Source: Hyphomicrobiales bacterium
GTDB taxonomy: Bacteria > Pseudomonadota > Alphaproteobacteria > Rhizobiales > Rhizobiaceae
Assembly (NCBI GenBank): GCA_900468065.1
Contig: UBTA01000018.1
Span: forward strand, 1 to 62,221
DNA length: 62,221 nucleotides
Direction of reading: 5' to 3'
Shown here: piece by piece, positions 1 to 8,497 of the stretch
Position numbering within the stretch: position 1 is the stretch's first letter
Layout: the number at the start of each line of letters is the position of its first letter
Translations under genes and position numbers: made by a program
Notes under the pieces: model-generated
Seen by the model: only the letters and a program-made list of their open reading frames with translations
Told to the model about the DNA's origin: nothing
The model's database searches: none

Positions 1-91
1 CAGGGCGGGGATAAACGGGCATGAATTTTTTTCTTGAAGACAGACGTGCTGACATTTGCGGTGACATGGATCGGAGCTGTCAGCCCCTCCT

Positions 92-841
92 TCAATCCTC
101 GCGCGTCGATGCCGCCGTGACCGTCAGTGTGGTAAATCCGCTGATGGCGATGGCGGCGCGGGCGGGTGTCGGGATGGCGCCGCAGAGGCTGCCGGTGGTG
201 ATGATGCGCCCCTTGGCGACGGGGTCGGTCAAGGCGTTGGCGAACAGCAGGAAGGCGGCGACGGGGTCGTCGTTGGGGTGTTTGGCGGGGCCGGTAAAGA
301 CGGTGTCTCCGTTGATGGTGATGGTGAGCGGATAGGCCAGCCCGGGTTCGATCATTTTCGCAGGCAGTTCCTCGCCCAGGACATAGCCGGCATTGCCGAG
401 ACGGTCGGCGAGGAACAGGAGGGCAGGCGACTTGCTGCCGCCGTCCAGGCGGTGACCGAGGAACTCGACGCCGGAAGAAATGGTGGCGACGTGATCGAGC
501 AGGGTTTCGCGGGTGTAGGGCGTATCGCCGGGGACGGCGAGATCCTTGCCGAGCACGAAGCAGATTTCCACTTCCAGCGCATCGACCGCCGGGCGTTCAA
601 AGCCTGCGGTGCCGGATTCGCTGGCATGGGTGATATGCGCCATCGGCGCTGACACCGAACTCCCGTCCGGACGGATCGCCACCTTGTAGCCGCCGGTCAG
701 CCAATTGTTCAGGGAGAGCGTTTCACGCTGCACGGCAAAGGCTTCAGCCGGCGTGGTGGGCTCGGTGAGCGATGCGGAAGCGAGGCGAATGCCCTGGTTA
801 TCGGCGTCTGACAATTGGCGGGCGAGGGTGGCGGCGGACAT
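92..841 (-). CDS. 2-keto-4-pentenoate hydratase-like protein (FAH fold)
   Basis: 249 aa, similar throughout to the 2-oxopent-4-enoate hydratase/fumarylacetoacetate hydrolase family, which hydrates 2-keto-4-enoic acids in meta-cleavage and related pathways. Visible family features are a GYKVA segment near residue 51 and the acidic metal-ligand stretch EVEICFVLGKDL near 90-101. The ATG at 841 is chosen because AGGAGA lies just upstream; a longer frame to 940 would run through the preceding terminator. It follows agaL2 in the same direction but is separated from it by a good terminator, so it is probably not part of the galactoside operon. No aromatic ring-cleavage genes are adjacent, so the true substrate is unknown; a sugar-acid lyase or decarboxylase of the same fold is the main alternative. 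Confidence 0.8.
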   Translation of the reverse strand: MSAATLARQLSDADNQGIRLASASLTEPTTPAEAFAVQRETLSLNNWLTGGYKVAIRPDGSSVSAPMAHITHASESGTAGFERPAVDALEVEICFVLGKDLAVPGDTPYTRETLLDHVATISSGVEFLGHRLDGGSKSPALLFLADRLGNAGYVLGEELPAKMIEPGLAYPLTITINGDTVFTGPAKHPNDDPVAAFLLFANALTDPVAKGRIITTGSLCGAIPTPARAAIAISGFTTLTVTAASTRED

Positions 842-902
842 GGTTGTCTCCTGCTGATATCGGCGGTGCGTCCTTCCTTTCGACCACACCCGGCGCAAAA
901 GG

Positions 903-928
903 AAAACCCCGGAATTATTGTTCCGGGG
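903..928 (-). terminator. Rho-independent terminator after agaL2
   Basis: Perfect 8-bp stem (CCCCGGAA 907-914, TTCCGGGG 921-928) with a 6-nt loop. On the minus strand it is followed by TTTTCC then TTTT. It lies 29 bp past the agaL2 stop and ends the agaL1-agpABCD-agaL2 operon. Confidence 0.8.
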
Positions 929-956
929 CTTCCCTGTCACGCAACGGGGAGGGACG

Positions 957-2327
957 TTACGCGGCTTGGACCTTTTTGGAGACGCGGGCCCATTCCGGGA
1001 TCCAGGTTCCGTGGGCGGCGAGCAGGTCGTCGGTGAGCGACCAGATCTGGTCGAGATCGAGCTCGGCGGAGGTGTGCGGATCCATCATCGCGGCATGATA
1101 AAGGTGCTCGCGATTTTCGGTCATCATGGCGGCGACCGTCAGTTCCTGCACGTTGATATTGGTGCGGATCAGCGCTGTCAGCTGCGGCGGCAGGGCGCCG
1201 ATATAGGTCGGCTGGATACCGTTTTCATCGACCAGGCACGGCACTTCGGCGGCGCAATTGTCCGGCAGCGAGGTGATGCAGCCATTGTTGCGCAGGTTGC
1301 CGTAAATGACCGAGGGCTCGCCGGTCCAGACCGAATTCATGATGGAGGAGGCGTATTCCTTCGACTGCGCGACTTCTATTTTGTCGGCCGAGCGATAGGC
1401 AGCTGCCTGCCCCTTCCATTTCGCGACCTGCTCGATGCAGCGCTTGGGATATTCATCCAGCGGAATGCCGAATTTCTCGATCAGGTCCTCACGGCCTTCC
1501 TTGATGAAATAGGGCGTATATTCGGCAAAATGCTCCGAGCTTTCGGTGACGAAATAGCCGAGCCGGGTCAGCATCTCGTAGCGCACCTTGTTGGGGCAGC
1601 GCGGGTTCCAGGTCGGTTTTGGCGCCCGGCCTTCGCGGTAGCCACGGACGAGGTCCGGATAAAGGTCACGGTACGAGCCGTCGGGCTGGCGGTGCTCGAA
1701 CTTCAGGAAGAAGGCCATGTGGTTGATGCCGGCCGAACGGTAGCGGATTTCCTCGTAGGGAATATCGAGGTCGTCGGCGAGTTCCATCGCCGTGCCCTGG
1801 ACGGAATGGCACAAGCCGACCTGCTTGATCTTCGGGTACTTTTCGGCAATCGCCCAGGTGTTGATCGCCATCGGGTTGACATATTGCAACAGGATCGCCT
1901 CGGGGCAGACCTGCATCATGTCCTCGCAGATCGACCAGAGATGCGGCACGGTGCGCAGGCCGCGCATGATGCCGCCGACGCCGAGCGTATCGGCGATGGT
2001 CTGGCGCAGGCCGTATTTCTTCGGCACTTCGAAATCGGTGACCGTGCAGGGCTCGTACCCGCCGATCTGGAAGGCGACGACGACGAAATCGGCGCCTTCG
2101 AGCGCCTTGCGCTGATTGGAGTGCAGCTCGATGGTGGCCTTGGCACTAAGCGTCGAGATCAGCTTGCTGACGACGACTTCGCTTTCCTCCAGCCGCTGCG
2201 GGTTGATATCCATCAGCGCGATTTTCGCGCCCGATAGGGCAGGACGTTGCAGCACGTCGCCGATGATGTTTTTCATGAACACGGTCGAGCCCGCGCCGAT
2301 GAAGGTGATCTTGGGTTGTCTCGTCAT
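957..2327 (-). CDS. agaL2: GH4 alpha-galactosidase, AgaL2-like
   Basis: 456-aa NAD+- and Mn2+-dependent glycosidase of family GH4, expected to cleave alpha-galactosides such as melibiose and raffinose in the cytoplasm. The N-terminal Rossmann motif IGAGS (10-14) with D40 binds NAD. NPMA (151-154), the metal-site CHSV (173-176) and GINH (200-203) are GH4 hallmarks, and the CHSVQ form is that of MelA alpha-galactosidases as I recall them. It is the last gene of the operon, 16 bp after the ATPase gene agpD. The naming rests on the gene order agaL1-agpABCD-agaL2 with a divergent AraC gene, as described for the Sinorhizobium meliloti alpha-galactoside locus. An alpha-glucosidase or glucuronidase of the same family is less likely. 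Confidence 0.88.
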   Translation of the reverse strand: MTRQPKITFIGAGSTVFMKNIIGDVLQRPALSGAKIALMDINPQRLEESEVVVSKLISTLSAKATIELHSNQRKALEGADFVVVAFQIGGYEPCTVTDFEVPKKYGLRQTIADTLGVGGIMRGLRTVPHLWSICEDMMQVCPEAILLQYVNPMAINTWAIAEKYPKIKQVGLCHSVQGTAMELADDLDIPYEEIRYRSAGINHMAFFLKFEHRQPDGSYRDLYPDLVRGYREGRAPKPTWNPRCPNKVRYEMLTRLGYFVTESSEHFAEYTPYFIKEGREDLIEKFGIPLDEYPKRCIEQVAKWKGQAAAYRSADKIEVAQSKEYASSIMNSVWTGEPSVIYGNLRNNGCITSLPDNCAAEVPCLVDENGIQPTYIGALPPQLTALIRTNINVQELTVAAMMTENREHLYHAAMMDPHTSAELDLDQIWSLTDDLLAAHGTWIPEWARVSKKVQAA

Positions 2328-2343
2328 GGATAGGCCTCTTGCT

Positions 2344-4014
2344 TTAAGCGGCTACGTCGAAGGCGGCGCGGACGAGCCGTTCGGTGTAGGCGGTCTTGGG
2401 ATGGGTAAGCACGTCTGCGACCGGCCCCTCTTCGACGATCTTGCCATGCTGCATCACCACCACCCGATGGCAGAGCGCGCGCACGACCTTGAGATCGTGG
2501 GAGATGAAGAGATAGCTCAGTCCTTTCTCGTCCTGCAGCTTGCGCAGCAGTTCGATGATCTGGGCCTGCACCGACAGATCGAGCGCCGAGGTGGGCTCGT
2601 CGAGCAGGATGAATTCGGGCTCCAGCGCGATCGCCCGGGCAATGGCGATGCGCTGCCGCTGGCCGCCGGAGAATTCGTGCGGGAAGCGCGACAGGATATT
2701 GTTGGGCAGGCCGGCGCTGTTCAGCGCTTCCTTCACCCGCTCCAGCCGCTCGTTGCGGGTCGCGCCGAGCTTGTTGACGATCAGGCCTTCCTCGATGATC
2801 TGGCCGACCGACATGCGCGGGTTGAGCGACGAAAAAGGGTCCTGGAAGACGATCTGCATGCGCGAGCGCAACGGACGCATCTCGTCGCGGCTCTTCTTTT
2901 CGATCGACTGGCCATCGAACAGGATTTCGCCGCCGTCGGCGGTGAGCAATTTCACCAGCGCCTGGCCGAAGGTGGTCTTTCCAGAGCCGGATTCGCCGAC
3001 GATGCCGAGCGTCTCGTGGCGGTGAAGCTTGATCGACAGGCTGTCGACCGCGACCAGTTCCTTCAGCTGCGGCTTGAAGAAGCCGCCATGCTTGAGCATG
3101 AAGGAAACCCGGACATTGCGGCCTTCGAGGATGGCGGCGGAATCGACCGGCATCGGATTGGCCACGCCCTTCGGTTCGGAATTCAGCAGATGGCGGGTAT
3201 AGGGATGCTGCGGGTTCTCAAACAGCGCCGGCGTGGTGTTGTGTTCCTTCACCTCGCCGTTCTGCATCACATAGACATAGTCGGAGAACTGCCGGACGAC
3301 GGTCAAATCATGGGTGATCAGGATCACCGCCATGCCGAGCGTCTTCTGCAGATCGCGGATGAGATTGAGGATCTGCGCCTGCACGGTGACATCGAGCGCG
3401 GTGGTCGGCTCGTCGGCGATCAGCACGTCGGGGCTGTTGGCGAGCGCCATGGCGATCATGATGCGCTGACGCTGGCCGCCGGAGAGCTGATGGGGATACT
3501 GGTTGAGGCGGGCTTCCGGATCGGGGATCTGCACCTGGCGCAAAAGCTCCAGCGTCCGTTCCGCCGCCTGTTTGCGGCTCATCTTCTGGTGGACGCGGAT
3601 CGCCTCGATGATCTGGGCGCCAATCGTATAGACCGGGTTCAGCGAGCTCATCGGCTCCTGGAAGATCATCGATATGCGGTTTCCGCGCAGCGCCCGGCGC
3701 TGGCGATCGGAGAATTTCAACACGTTCTTGCCGTCATAGGCGATGCTCGATTTGTCGGAGACCGAGGCGCGCTTGGTGAGCAGGCCCATGACAGTGCGGG
3801 CGGTCACCGATTTTCCCGAGCCGGATTCGCCGACAACAGCGATGGTCTCGCCGCGATAGAGCTGGAAGGAGACGTTCTTCACCGCATCGACCGAGCCGCC
3901 TTCGACCTTGAAGGTGACGGCGACGTGGCGGGCGTCGATGATCGGCGCGCCGATCGATGCGGCATGGTCGTGCCGCTGTTCGGGGGCAAGCAGGCTGATG
4001 TCCACGAGTGCCAT
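2344..4014 (-). CDS. agpD: ABC importer, duplicated ATPase subunit (AgpD-like)
   Basis: 556 aa, two complete ABC ATPase domains fused in tandem, equivalent to OppD+OppF or DppD+DppF in one chain. Domain 1 (about 25-280) has Walker A GESGSGKS, signature LSGGQRQR and Walker B ADEPTTALD. Domain 2 (about 300-550) has GESGSGKTT, FSGGQRQR and LLDEPTSALD. It energises import of alpha-galactosides with AgpA, AgpB and AgpC. ATG 4014 is preceded by GAGGAG, 8 nt upstream. Both nucleotide sites look intact. The sequence family is that of peptide transporters; the sugar assignment comes from the flanking GH4 enzymes and the AraC regulator. Confidence 0.9.
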   Translation of the reverse strand: MALVDISLLAPEQRHDHAASIGAPIIDARHVAVTFKVEGGSVDAVKNVSFQLYRGETIAVVGESGSGKSVTARTVMGLLTKRASVSDKSSIAYDGKNVLKFSDRQRRALRGNRISMIFQEPMSSLNPVYTIGAQIIEAIRVHQKMSRKQAAERTLELLRQVQIPDPEARLNQYPHQLSGGQRQRIMIAMALANSPDVLIADEPTTALDVTVQAQILNLIRDLQKTLGMAVILITHDLTVVRQFSDYVYVMQNGEVKEHNTTPALFENPQHPYTRHLLNSEPKGVANPMPVDSAAILEGRNVRVSFMLKHGGFFKPQLKELVAVDSLSIKLHRHETLGIVGESGSGKTTFGQALVKLLTADGGEILFDGQSIEKKSRDEMRPLRSRMQIVFQDPFSSLNPRMSVGQIIEEGLIVNKLGATRNERLERVKEALNSAGLPNNILSRFPHEFSGGQRQRIAIARAIALEPEFILLDEPTSALDLSVQAQIIELLRKLQDEKGLSYLFISHDLKVVRALCHRVVVMQHGKIVEEGPVADVLTHPKTAYTERLVRAAFDVAA

Positions 4015-4024
4015 GGTCGTCTCC

Positions 4025-5146
4025 TCAGTATGGATCGACGGCGTCGCGCAGGCCATCGCCCAGCGCATTGAACGCAAAGACGGTGATCAGCACGAAGGCC
4101 ACGGGGGAAAGGATCCACGGATAGGATCCGATGACGGAATAGGTAGCGGTATCCTGCAGCATCAGCCCCCAGGACATCAGCGGCGGTTTGACCGCGAAAC
4201 CGAGGAAGCCGAGGAAGGATTCCAAGAGAACCACGCTCGGGATCGCCAGCGTCACCGAGACGATCACGTGGCTCATCACATTGGGGAAAATGTGCTGGAA
4301 GATGATCCGCCGGTCGGTGGCGCCGATCGCCATGGCGGCCCGCACATATTCGATCCGGGCGAGCGCCAGCGTCTTGCCGCGCACCTCGCGTGACATCTGC
4401 GCCCAGCCGAGTGCAGACATGACGAAGATGACGAAGGCGAGGAAGACGTTGGTCGGTGCTGTCACCGGGATCAGCGAGGTCAGCGCCAGATAGAGCGGCA
4501 ATTGCGGGAAGGCGAGAACCAGTTCGACGAAACGCTGCATCCAGGTATCGAAGCGGCCGCCGAAATAGCCGGAGACCATGCCGACCGTGGTGCCGACGAC
4601 GGTGACGATGAACACCACCGTCAGTGCGATCATCAGCGAGACGCGGGAGCCGTAGAAGATGCGCGACAGCACATCGCGGCCGAACTTGTCGGTGCCGAGG
4701 AAATTCACCGGTGTGCCGTCGGTGGAGCCGAAGAAATGGCGGTCGGTGGGGATCAGGCCGAGGAGGCGGTAGCTGAACCCCTTGACGAAGAAGCCGAGAT
4801 TTTGCGGGTTGGCATAGTCCGGGCCAACGATCGGCTGGAAGGTGATCGGGTCAAGCTCGGTGCCTTCGCCGATCTGGTAGGTGCGTGGCCAGACGAGGTT
4901 GCCCTCCTGGTCGGTGATTGCGATCGTCTGCGGCGGCGCAAAGGCGACGCCGGTGAGCTTGGGATCGACGGGAGAAAAGAACTCGGCAAAGATCGTCATC
5001 AGCATCAAGAGGCAGACGAGGATGAGACCCGCCATGCCGGTCCAGGAGCGCTTTAGGCGGCGCCAGACCAGCGCCGAATAGGTCTCGTTGCCATGGCTGG
5101 ACGGCGGGGCGGGGACGGTGATCGTTGTCTGGACATCCGCTTTCAT
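4025..5146 (-). CDS. agpC: ABC importer permease AgpC-like (OppC family)
   Basis: 373-aa inner-membrane permease. A cytoplasmic N-terminus precedes TM1 (about 36-55), followed by a long periplasmic segment (about 56-150) and a C-terminal five-helix permease core carrying the EAA-type loop (motif RAAMAIGATDRR). The OppC/DppC subfamily typically has this extended first periplasmic loop. The start is fixed by a 4-bp ATGA overlap with agpB and a GGAGGAG ribosome site; the open frame upstream of 5146 lies inside agpB and is not coding. It pairs with AgpB to form the membrane channel. Confidence 0.9.
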   Translation of the reverse strand: MKADVQTTITVPAPPSSHGNETYSALVWRRLKRSWTGMAGLILVCLLMLMTIFAEFFSPVDPKLTGVAFAPPQTIAITDQEGNLVWPRTYQIGEGTELDPITFQPIVGPDYANPQNLGFFVKGFSYRLLGLIPTDRHFFGSTDGTPVNFLGTDKFGRDVLSRIFYGSRVSLMIALTVVFIVTVVGTTVGMVSGYFGGRFDTWMQRFVELVLAFPQLPLYLALTSLIPVTAPTNVFLAFVIFVMSALGWAQMSREVRGKTLALARIEYVRAAMAIGATDRRIIFQHIFPNVMSHVIVSVTLAIPSVVLLESFLGFLGFAVKPPLMSWGLMLQDTATYSVIGSYPWILSPVAFVLITVFAFNALGDGLRDAVDPY

Positions 5147-6156
5147 GCGTGTGCTCCTCCGCCCAGACGGACACGCGGATCGAGCAACGCCAGAAGCATG
5201 TCGGCGATAATGTTGCCAACGATCAGCGTTGCCGACAGGACCAGCATGAAGGTGGCGGTGACATAGACATCGCCGACCCACATCGAGCCGACAATGGCAG
5301 GTCCGACGGTCGGTAGCGCAAAGATGATCGCGGTCTCGATCTCGCCGGTGAGCATGTAGGGCAGCACGACGCCCTGATACATGACCAGCGGATGCAGCGC
5401 ATTCGGCACCGCATGGCGCATGATGACGGCGCGTTCGGAGAGGCCCTTGGCGCGCGCGGTCTCGACATATTGGGCGTTCAGCGTATCGAGCAGATTGCCG
5501 CGCATGACGCGCATATTGTAGGCGAGGCCGCCGAAAGTGGCGATGGCGATGACTGGCCAGACATGTTTCAGAAGATCGACGAACTTGTCCCACGACCAGG
5601 GCGCGCCGCCATATTTGGCGGAGTGGAAGCTGTTGATCTCGGTGACGTTGAAATGGAACACCATGATGTAGACGATGATCAGCGCCATCAGGAAGCGCGG
5701 CACCGTCATACCCAGGAATGAGATACCGGAGAGCAGGCTATCGACCCAGGTATATTGCCGGGTTGCCGCGAGGATGCCGAAGGTGATGCCGATGATGGAT
5801 GCGAGGATATGGCAGACCAGCGCCAGCGCCAGCGTGCGCGGCAGGCGCTCGCCGACAACCTCGGAAACGGGCTTGTTGTAGAACAGGCTATGACCGAAAT
5901 CGCCGCGCGTGACGATGCCGGTGATCCAGTTGACGTACTGGACGACCATCGGCTTATCCAGCCCGTTGGCGATCTTGTAGGCCTGCGCCTGGGCGTCGGC
6001 TTCCTCGAAGGAGGCGCCGCCCTGGTTGATCATCTGCGACCGGATATAGTCGCTATAGTCGCCCGGCGGTGCCTGGATGATCGCGAAAGTGACGACGCTG
6101 AGCACGAACAGGACGGGGATGGCTGACGCGATGCGCACAAGCAGAAATCGGAACAT
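5143..6156 (-). CDS. agpB: ABC importer permease AgpB-like (OppB family)
   Basis: 337-aa permease of the OppB/DppB family with about six membrane helices. It begins MFRFLLVRIASAIPVLF, the usual OppB first helix, and carries the EAA-type loop ETARAKGLSERAVIMRHA. Start 6156 is chosen over the longer frame because family members begin at this helix and an AAGAGAA sequence lies about 10 nt upstream. The gene is separated from agpA by a strong hairpin (6190-6219) and overlaps agpC by 4 bp, implying translational coupling of the two permeases. Confidence 0.9.
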   Translation of the reverse strand: MFRFLLVRIASAIPVLFVLSVVTFAIIQAPPGDYSDYIRSQMINQGGASFEEADAQAQAYKIANGLDKPMVVQYVNWITGIVTRGDFGHSLFYNKPVSEVVGERLPRTLALALVCHILASIIGITFGILAATRQYTWVDSLLSGISFLGMTVPRFLMALIIVYIMVFHFNVTEINSFHSAKYGGAPWSWDKFVDLLKHVWPVIAIATFGGLAYNMRVMRGNLLDTLNAQYVETARAKGLSERAVIMRHAVPNALHPLVMYQGVVLPYMLTGEIETAIIFALPTVGPAIVGSMWVGDVYVTATFMLVLSATLIVGNIIADMLLALLDPRVRLGGGAHA

Positions 6157-6189
6157 GGCTGTTAGGTTCTCTTGTGTGTTTTGGGATTT

Positions 6190-6219
6190 CCCCAGGCCGG
6201 CTGTTGGCACGGCCTGGGG
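6190..6219 (-). other. Strong intergenic hairpin between agpA and agpB
   Basis: Perfect 10-bp stem CCCCAGGCCG/CGGCCTGGGG with a 10-nt loop and no U-tract. It lies right after the binding-protein gene, the classical position for an RNA structure that protects the SBP message or partly terminates transcription, so that binding protein exceeds permease. Confidence 0.65.
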
Positions 6220-6234
6220 AGCGAGGTTCTGGGA

Positions 6235-8322
6235 TCAGTTCATCGGGCCTTTTTCGCCAGGCTTGCCGGGCAGCTGCTGCGGGAACAGTTCGTAGTCACC
6301 CTGCTTGTCTGCGGCCACGAACACCCGCTCGCGGATGATGGTGTCCTCGGCCCAGTTGAACATGAAGATCGGCGCGCCGACCGGAATGTTCGAGAAGCGC
6401 TTGTTGACGATCAGCGCACCTGGATATTCGGTGAGGCCGACCGAGTTGACGTTGGTGGTGGCGACCTTCTGGTACTGTTTCATCAGCTCCGTCCGCTCAT
6501 CATTGTCGTTTGAGGCAATGAACTTGTTGACGATATCGACAAGCTCCTGCTCGAACGGCATCAGATCCAGCTGCCCGCCTTCCGGCACGCGGTGGTTCCA
6601 ACTGGTGCGGGGACCGGTTGCGGCGAGCTGCGGGGTGTTCTGCACCACCGATGACAGCTCGGCACCGTTGCGCAGCACCATCCAGTCCCAGCGGCCGCCA
6701 TAGTTGGCCGCATCGCGCTGCTTGCCGTCGAGCGAATTGAGAACGACGCGAATACCCAGCTGCTCCATCTGGCCGACGACGCCCTCGGCGAGGTTCTTGT
6801 CGGTATTGTAGTCGGACGTGACCAGCAGTACGACCTCAACATCCTTGCCTCCGAGCTTTTCAGCGGGGTAGTTGACGAAGCCATTGCCGTCGGTGTCCTT
6901 CAGGCCCGCCTTTTCGAGCAGCGCCTTGGCGCCCTCCAGATCGAACGGATAGTAGACGGTCGATTGGCGGTCATAGAAGCTGGTGCCGGAAGACAGGCCG
7001 CCCGGATAGATCGCGGTGAACGGGCCTTTGACCAGCGATTCGCCGATCTTCTTGCGATCGACCGCCATGGTGATGGCCTTGCGAAAATCCTCATTGCGGT
7101 TGAGTTCGCGCACGGCCTGGCCGCGTTCGTCCGGTTCGCCCCAGCCGTTGCCGGAGAAGTTCATGTAGAGATTATAGCCGATCAGCCGGGCGCCGAAGGC
7201 AAGACGGGCCGGTGCTGTTTCCTGCGCTGCGCGCTTCAGGCTTTCAACGAAGTTCTCAGGCTGTTCGAGATTGGAGAAATCGCCGGAACCGGCAATCGCC
7301 TGCACATCGCGGTCAGCCCAAGTCGACAGCTTGTAGTGAAGCTCGTTGAGATAGGGCAGCTGGTTGCCGGCTTCGTCCACCTTCCAATAGTAGGGATTGC
7401 GGCGCATGACGATGATATCGTCCGGGCGGTATTCGACCGGAACCCAGGCGCCCATGATCGGAATATTCAGGTATTCCGGCGGGAAGCCGTTCTTGTACTG
7501 GTCGTAGGTGAAACCCTTGGCGTATTTCGGATGCTTGGTCTTGAGGATATGCGCCGGACCGGGGCAGAACGTGCCATAGGCCATGGAATAGAGATACTGG
7601 CGCGGGAAGGCCTCCTTGAAGGTCCATTCGACCGTGTTGGCATCGATGGCCTTCAGTGTCGTGCCTTCACCGAAGGTTTCCGGCGTCGCGCCATTCAGCG
7701 GCGAGACGTTGGGATCGACGACATTGTCATCCCAGTAGAACATCACGTCTTCAGAGGAAAAGGGAACGCCGTCCGACCATTTGGCGCCTTCGATCAGGTG
7801 CATGGTGAGCTTGTGGCCATCTTGTGACCATTCCCAGCTCTTGGCGAGGTTCGGCAGCGGTTCCACATCCTTGGCTTCGACCTGATAGAGCGGTGCGGTG
7901 CGCGTCAGGCATTCCGACATTTCGATATCGATGCCGCCCCAGCCTTGTGTTTGCCCGGCGGAATAGTTCCAGCCTTCCGGGCGGCCGCCGATCACGTGGC
8001 GCATCGTATCGCCATAAACACCGACGCCATCCGGCATGTTGCCGGTCTTGAAGACCAGCGGTTCCTTCGGAAGGCGCTCGGCAACCGGCGGCAGTTTGCC
8101 GGTCTTGACGAATTTCTCCGTGACCCAGTCGGGCTCGTGATATTCCGGCAGCGCCTTGTATTCGAGAATGGAATCGCGCGGCACATAGGTGATCTTTCCC
8201 TGTGCCGGGAAAGCCGGCTGCTCCGGCACCACGGTCGGCTCGGAAGCCATGGCCGTGACAGCGAATGCCGACACGCCCAAAAGCAGCGCGCTGGTCGTTT
8301 TCAGATGGCGAAAGCTGTTCAT
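6235..8322 (-). CDS. agpA: Periplasmic alpha-galactoside-binding protein AgpA-like (SBP family 5)
   Basis: 695-aa solute-binding protein of the peptide/nickel family (SBP_bac_5), larger than typical DppA (about 530 aa). The N-terminal signal peptide is residues 1-27 (cleavage expected after TAMA). The core has the usual family features: a segment around LPNLAKSWEWSQDGHKLT, then SDGVPFSSEDVMFYWDD. It delivers alpha-galactosides to AgpBCD. In S. meliloti AgpA is an Opp-like protein required for melibiose and raffinose use, which matches this unusual pairing of a peptide-type SBP with GH4 glycosidases. Peptide transport cannot be excluded from sequence alone. Confidence 0.9.
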   Translation of the reverse strand: MNSFRHLKTTSALLLGVSAFAVTAMASEPTVVPEQPAFPAQGKITYVPRDSILEYKALPEYHEPDWVTEKFVKTGKLPPVAERLPKEPLVFKTGNMPDGVGVYGDTMRHVIGGRPEGWNYSAGQTQGWGGIDIEMSECLTRTAPLYQVEAKDVEPLPNLAKSWEWSQDGHKLTMHLIEGAKWSDGVPFSSEDVMFYWDDNVVDPNVSPLNGATPETFGEGTTLKAIDANTVEWTFKEAFPRQYLYSMAYGTFCPGPAHILKTKHPKYAKGFTYDQYKNGFPPEYLNIPIMGAWVPVEYRPDDIIVMRRNPYYWKVDEAGNQLPYLNELHYKLSTWADRDVQAIAGSGDFSNLEQPENFVESLKRAAQETAPARLAFGARLIGYNLYMNFSGNGWGEPDERGQAVRELNRNEDFRKAITMAVDRKKIGESLVKGPFTAIYPGGLSSGTSFYDRQSTVYYPFDLEGAKALLEKAGLKDTDGNGFVNYPAEKLGGKDVEVVLLVTSDYNTDKNLAEGVVGQMEQLGIRVVLNSLDGKQRDAANYGGRWDWMVLRNGAELSSVVQNTPQLAATGPRTSWNHRVPEGGQLDLMPFEQELVDIVNKFIASNDNDERTELMKQYQKVATTNVNSVGLTEYPGALIVNKRFSNIPVGAPIFMFNWAEDTIIRERVFVAADKQGDYELFPQQLPGKPGEKGPMN

Positions 8323-8420
8323 TGTCGTTGTTTCTCCCTAATGCTTCAGACCGGCCCGGTATGGGCGGCTCTCCTCCTAAAAGCGCCCGACATGACGGCA
8401 TCCTGCCATCTGCCGGAACG

Positions 8421-8444
8421 GAGCGGGCAACGGATTGCCCACTC
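8421..8444 (-). other. Hairpin in the agaL1-agpA intergenic region
   Basis: GGGCAA (8425-8430), CGGA loop, TTGCCC (8435-8440), extended by GAG/CTC across one C-A mismatch. No U-run follows. It lies between agaL1 and the binding-protein gene and could mark mRNA processing or partial attenuation. Confidence 0.45.
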
Positions 8445-8497
8445 CCAGACCGGTTTCCTCCTCAAGCAAACGGGTCTTGCATGGCTTGCCGCTGCGC

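Noticed and set aside
918-2237. 439-aa plus-strand open frame
   Set aside because: Antisense shadow of agaL2; no ribosome site, no recognisable domain, and the minus strand encodes a full GH4 enzyme.
2116-4071. 651-aa plus-strand open frame
   Set aside because: Antisense to the double ATPase gene; His/Asp/Arg-rich composition is typical of a shadow frame in GC-rich DNA.
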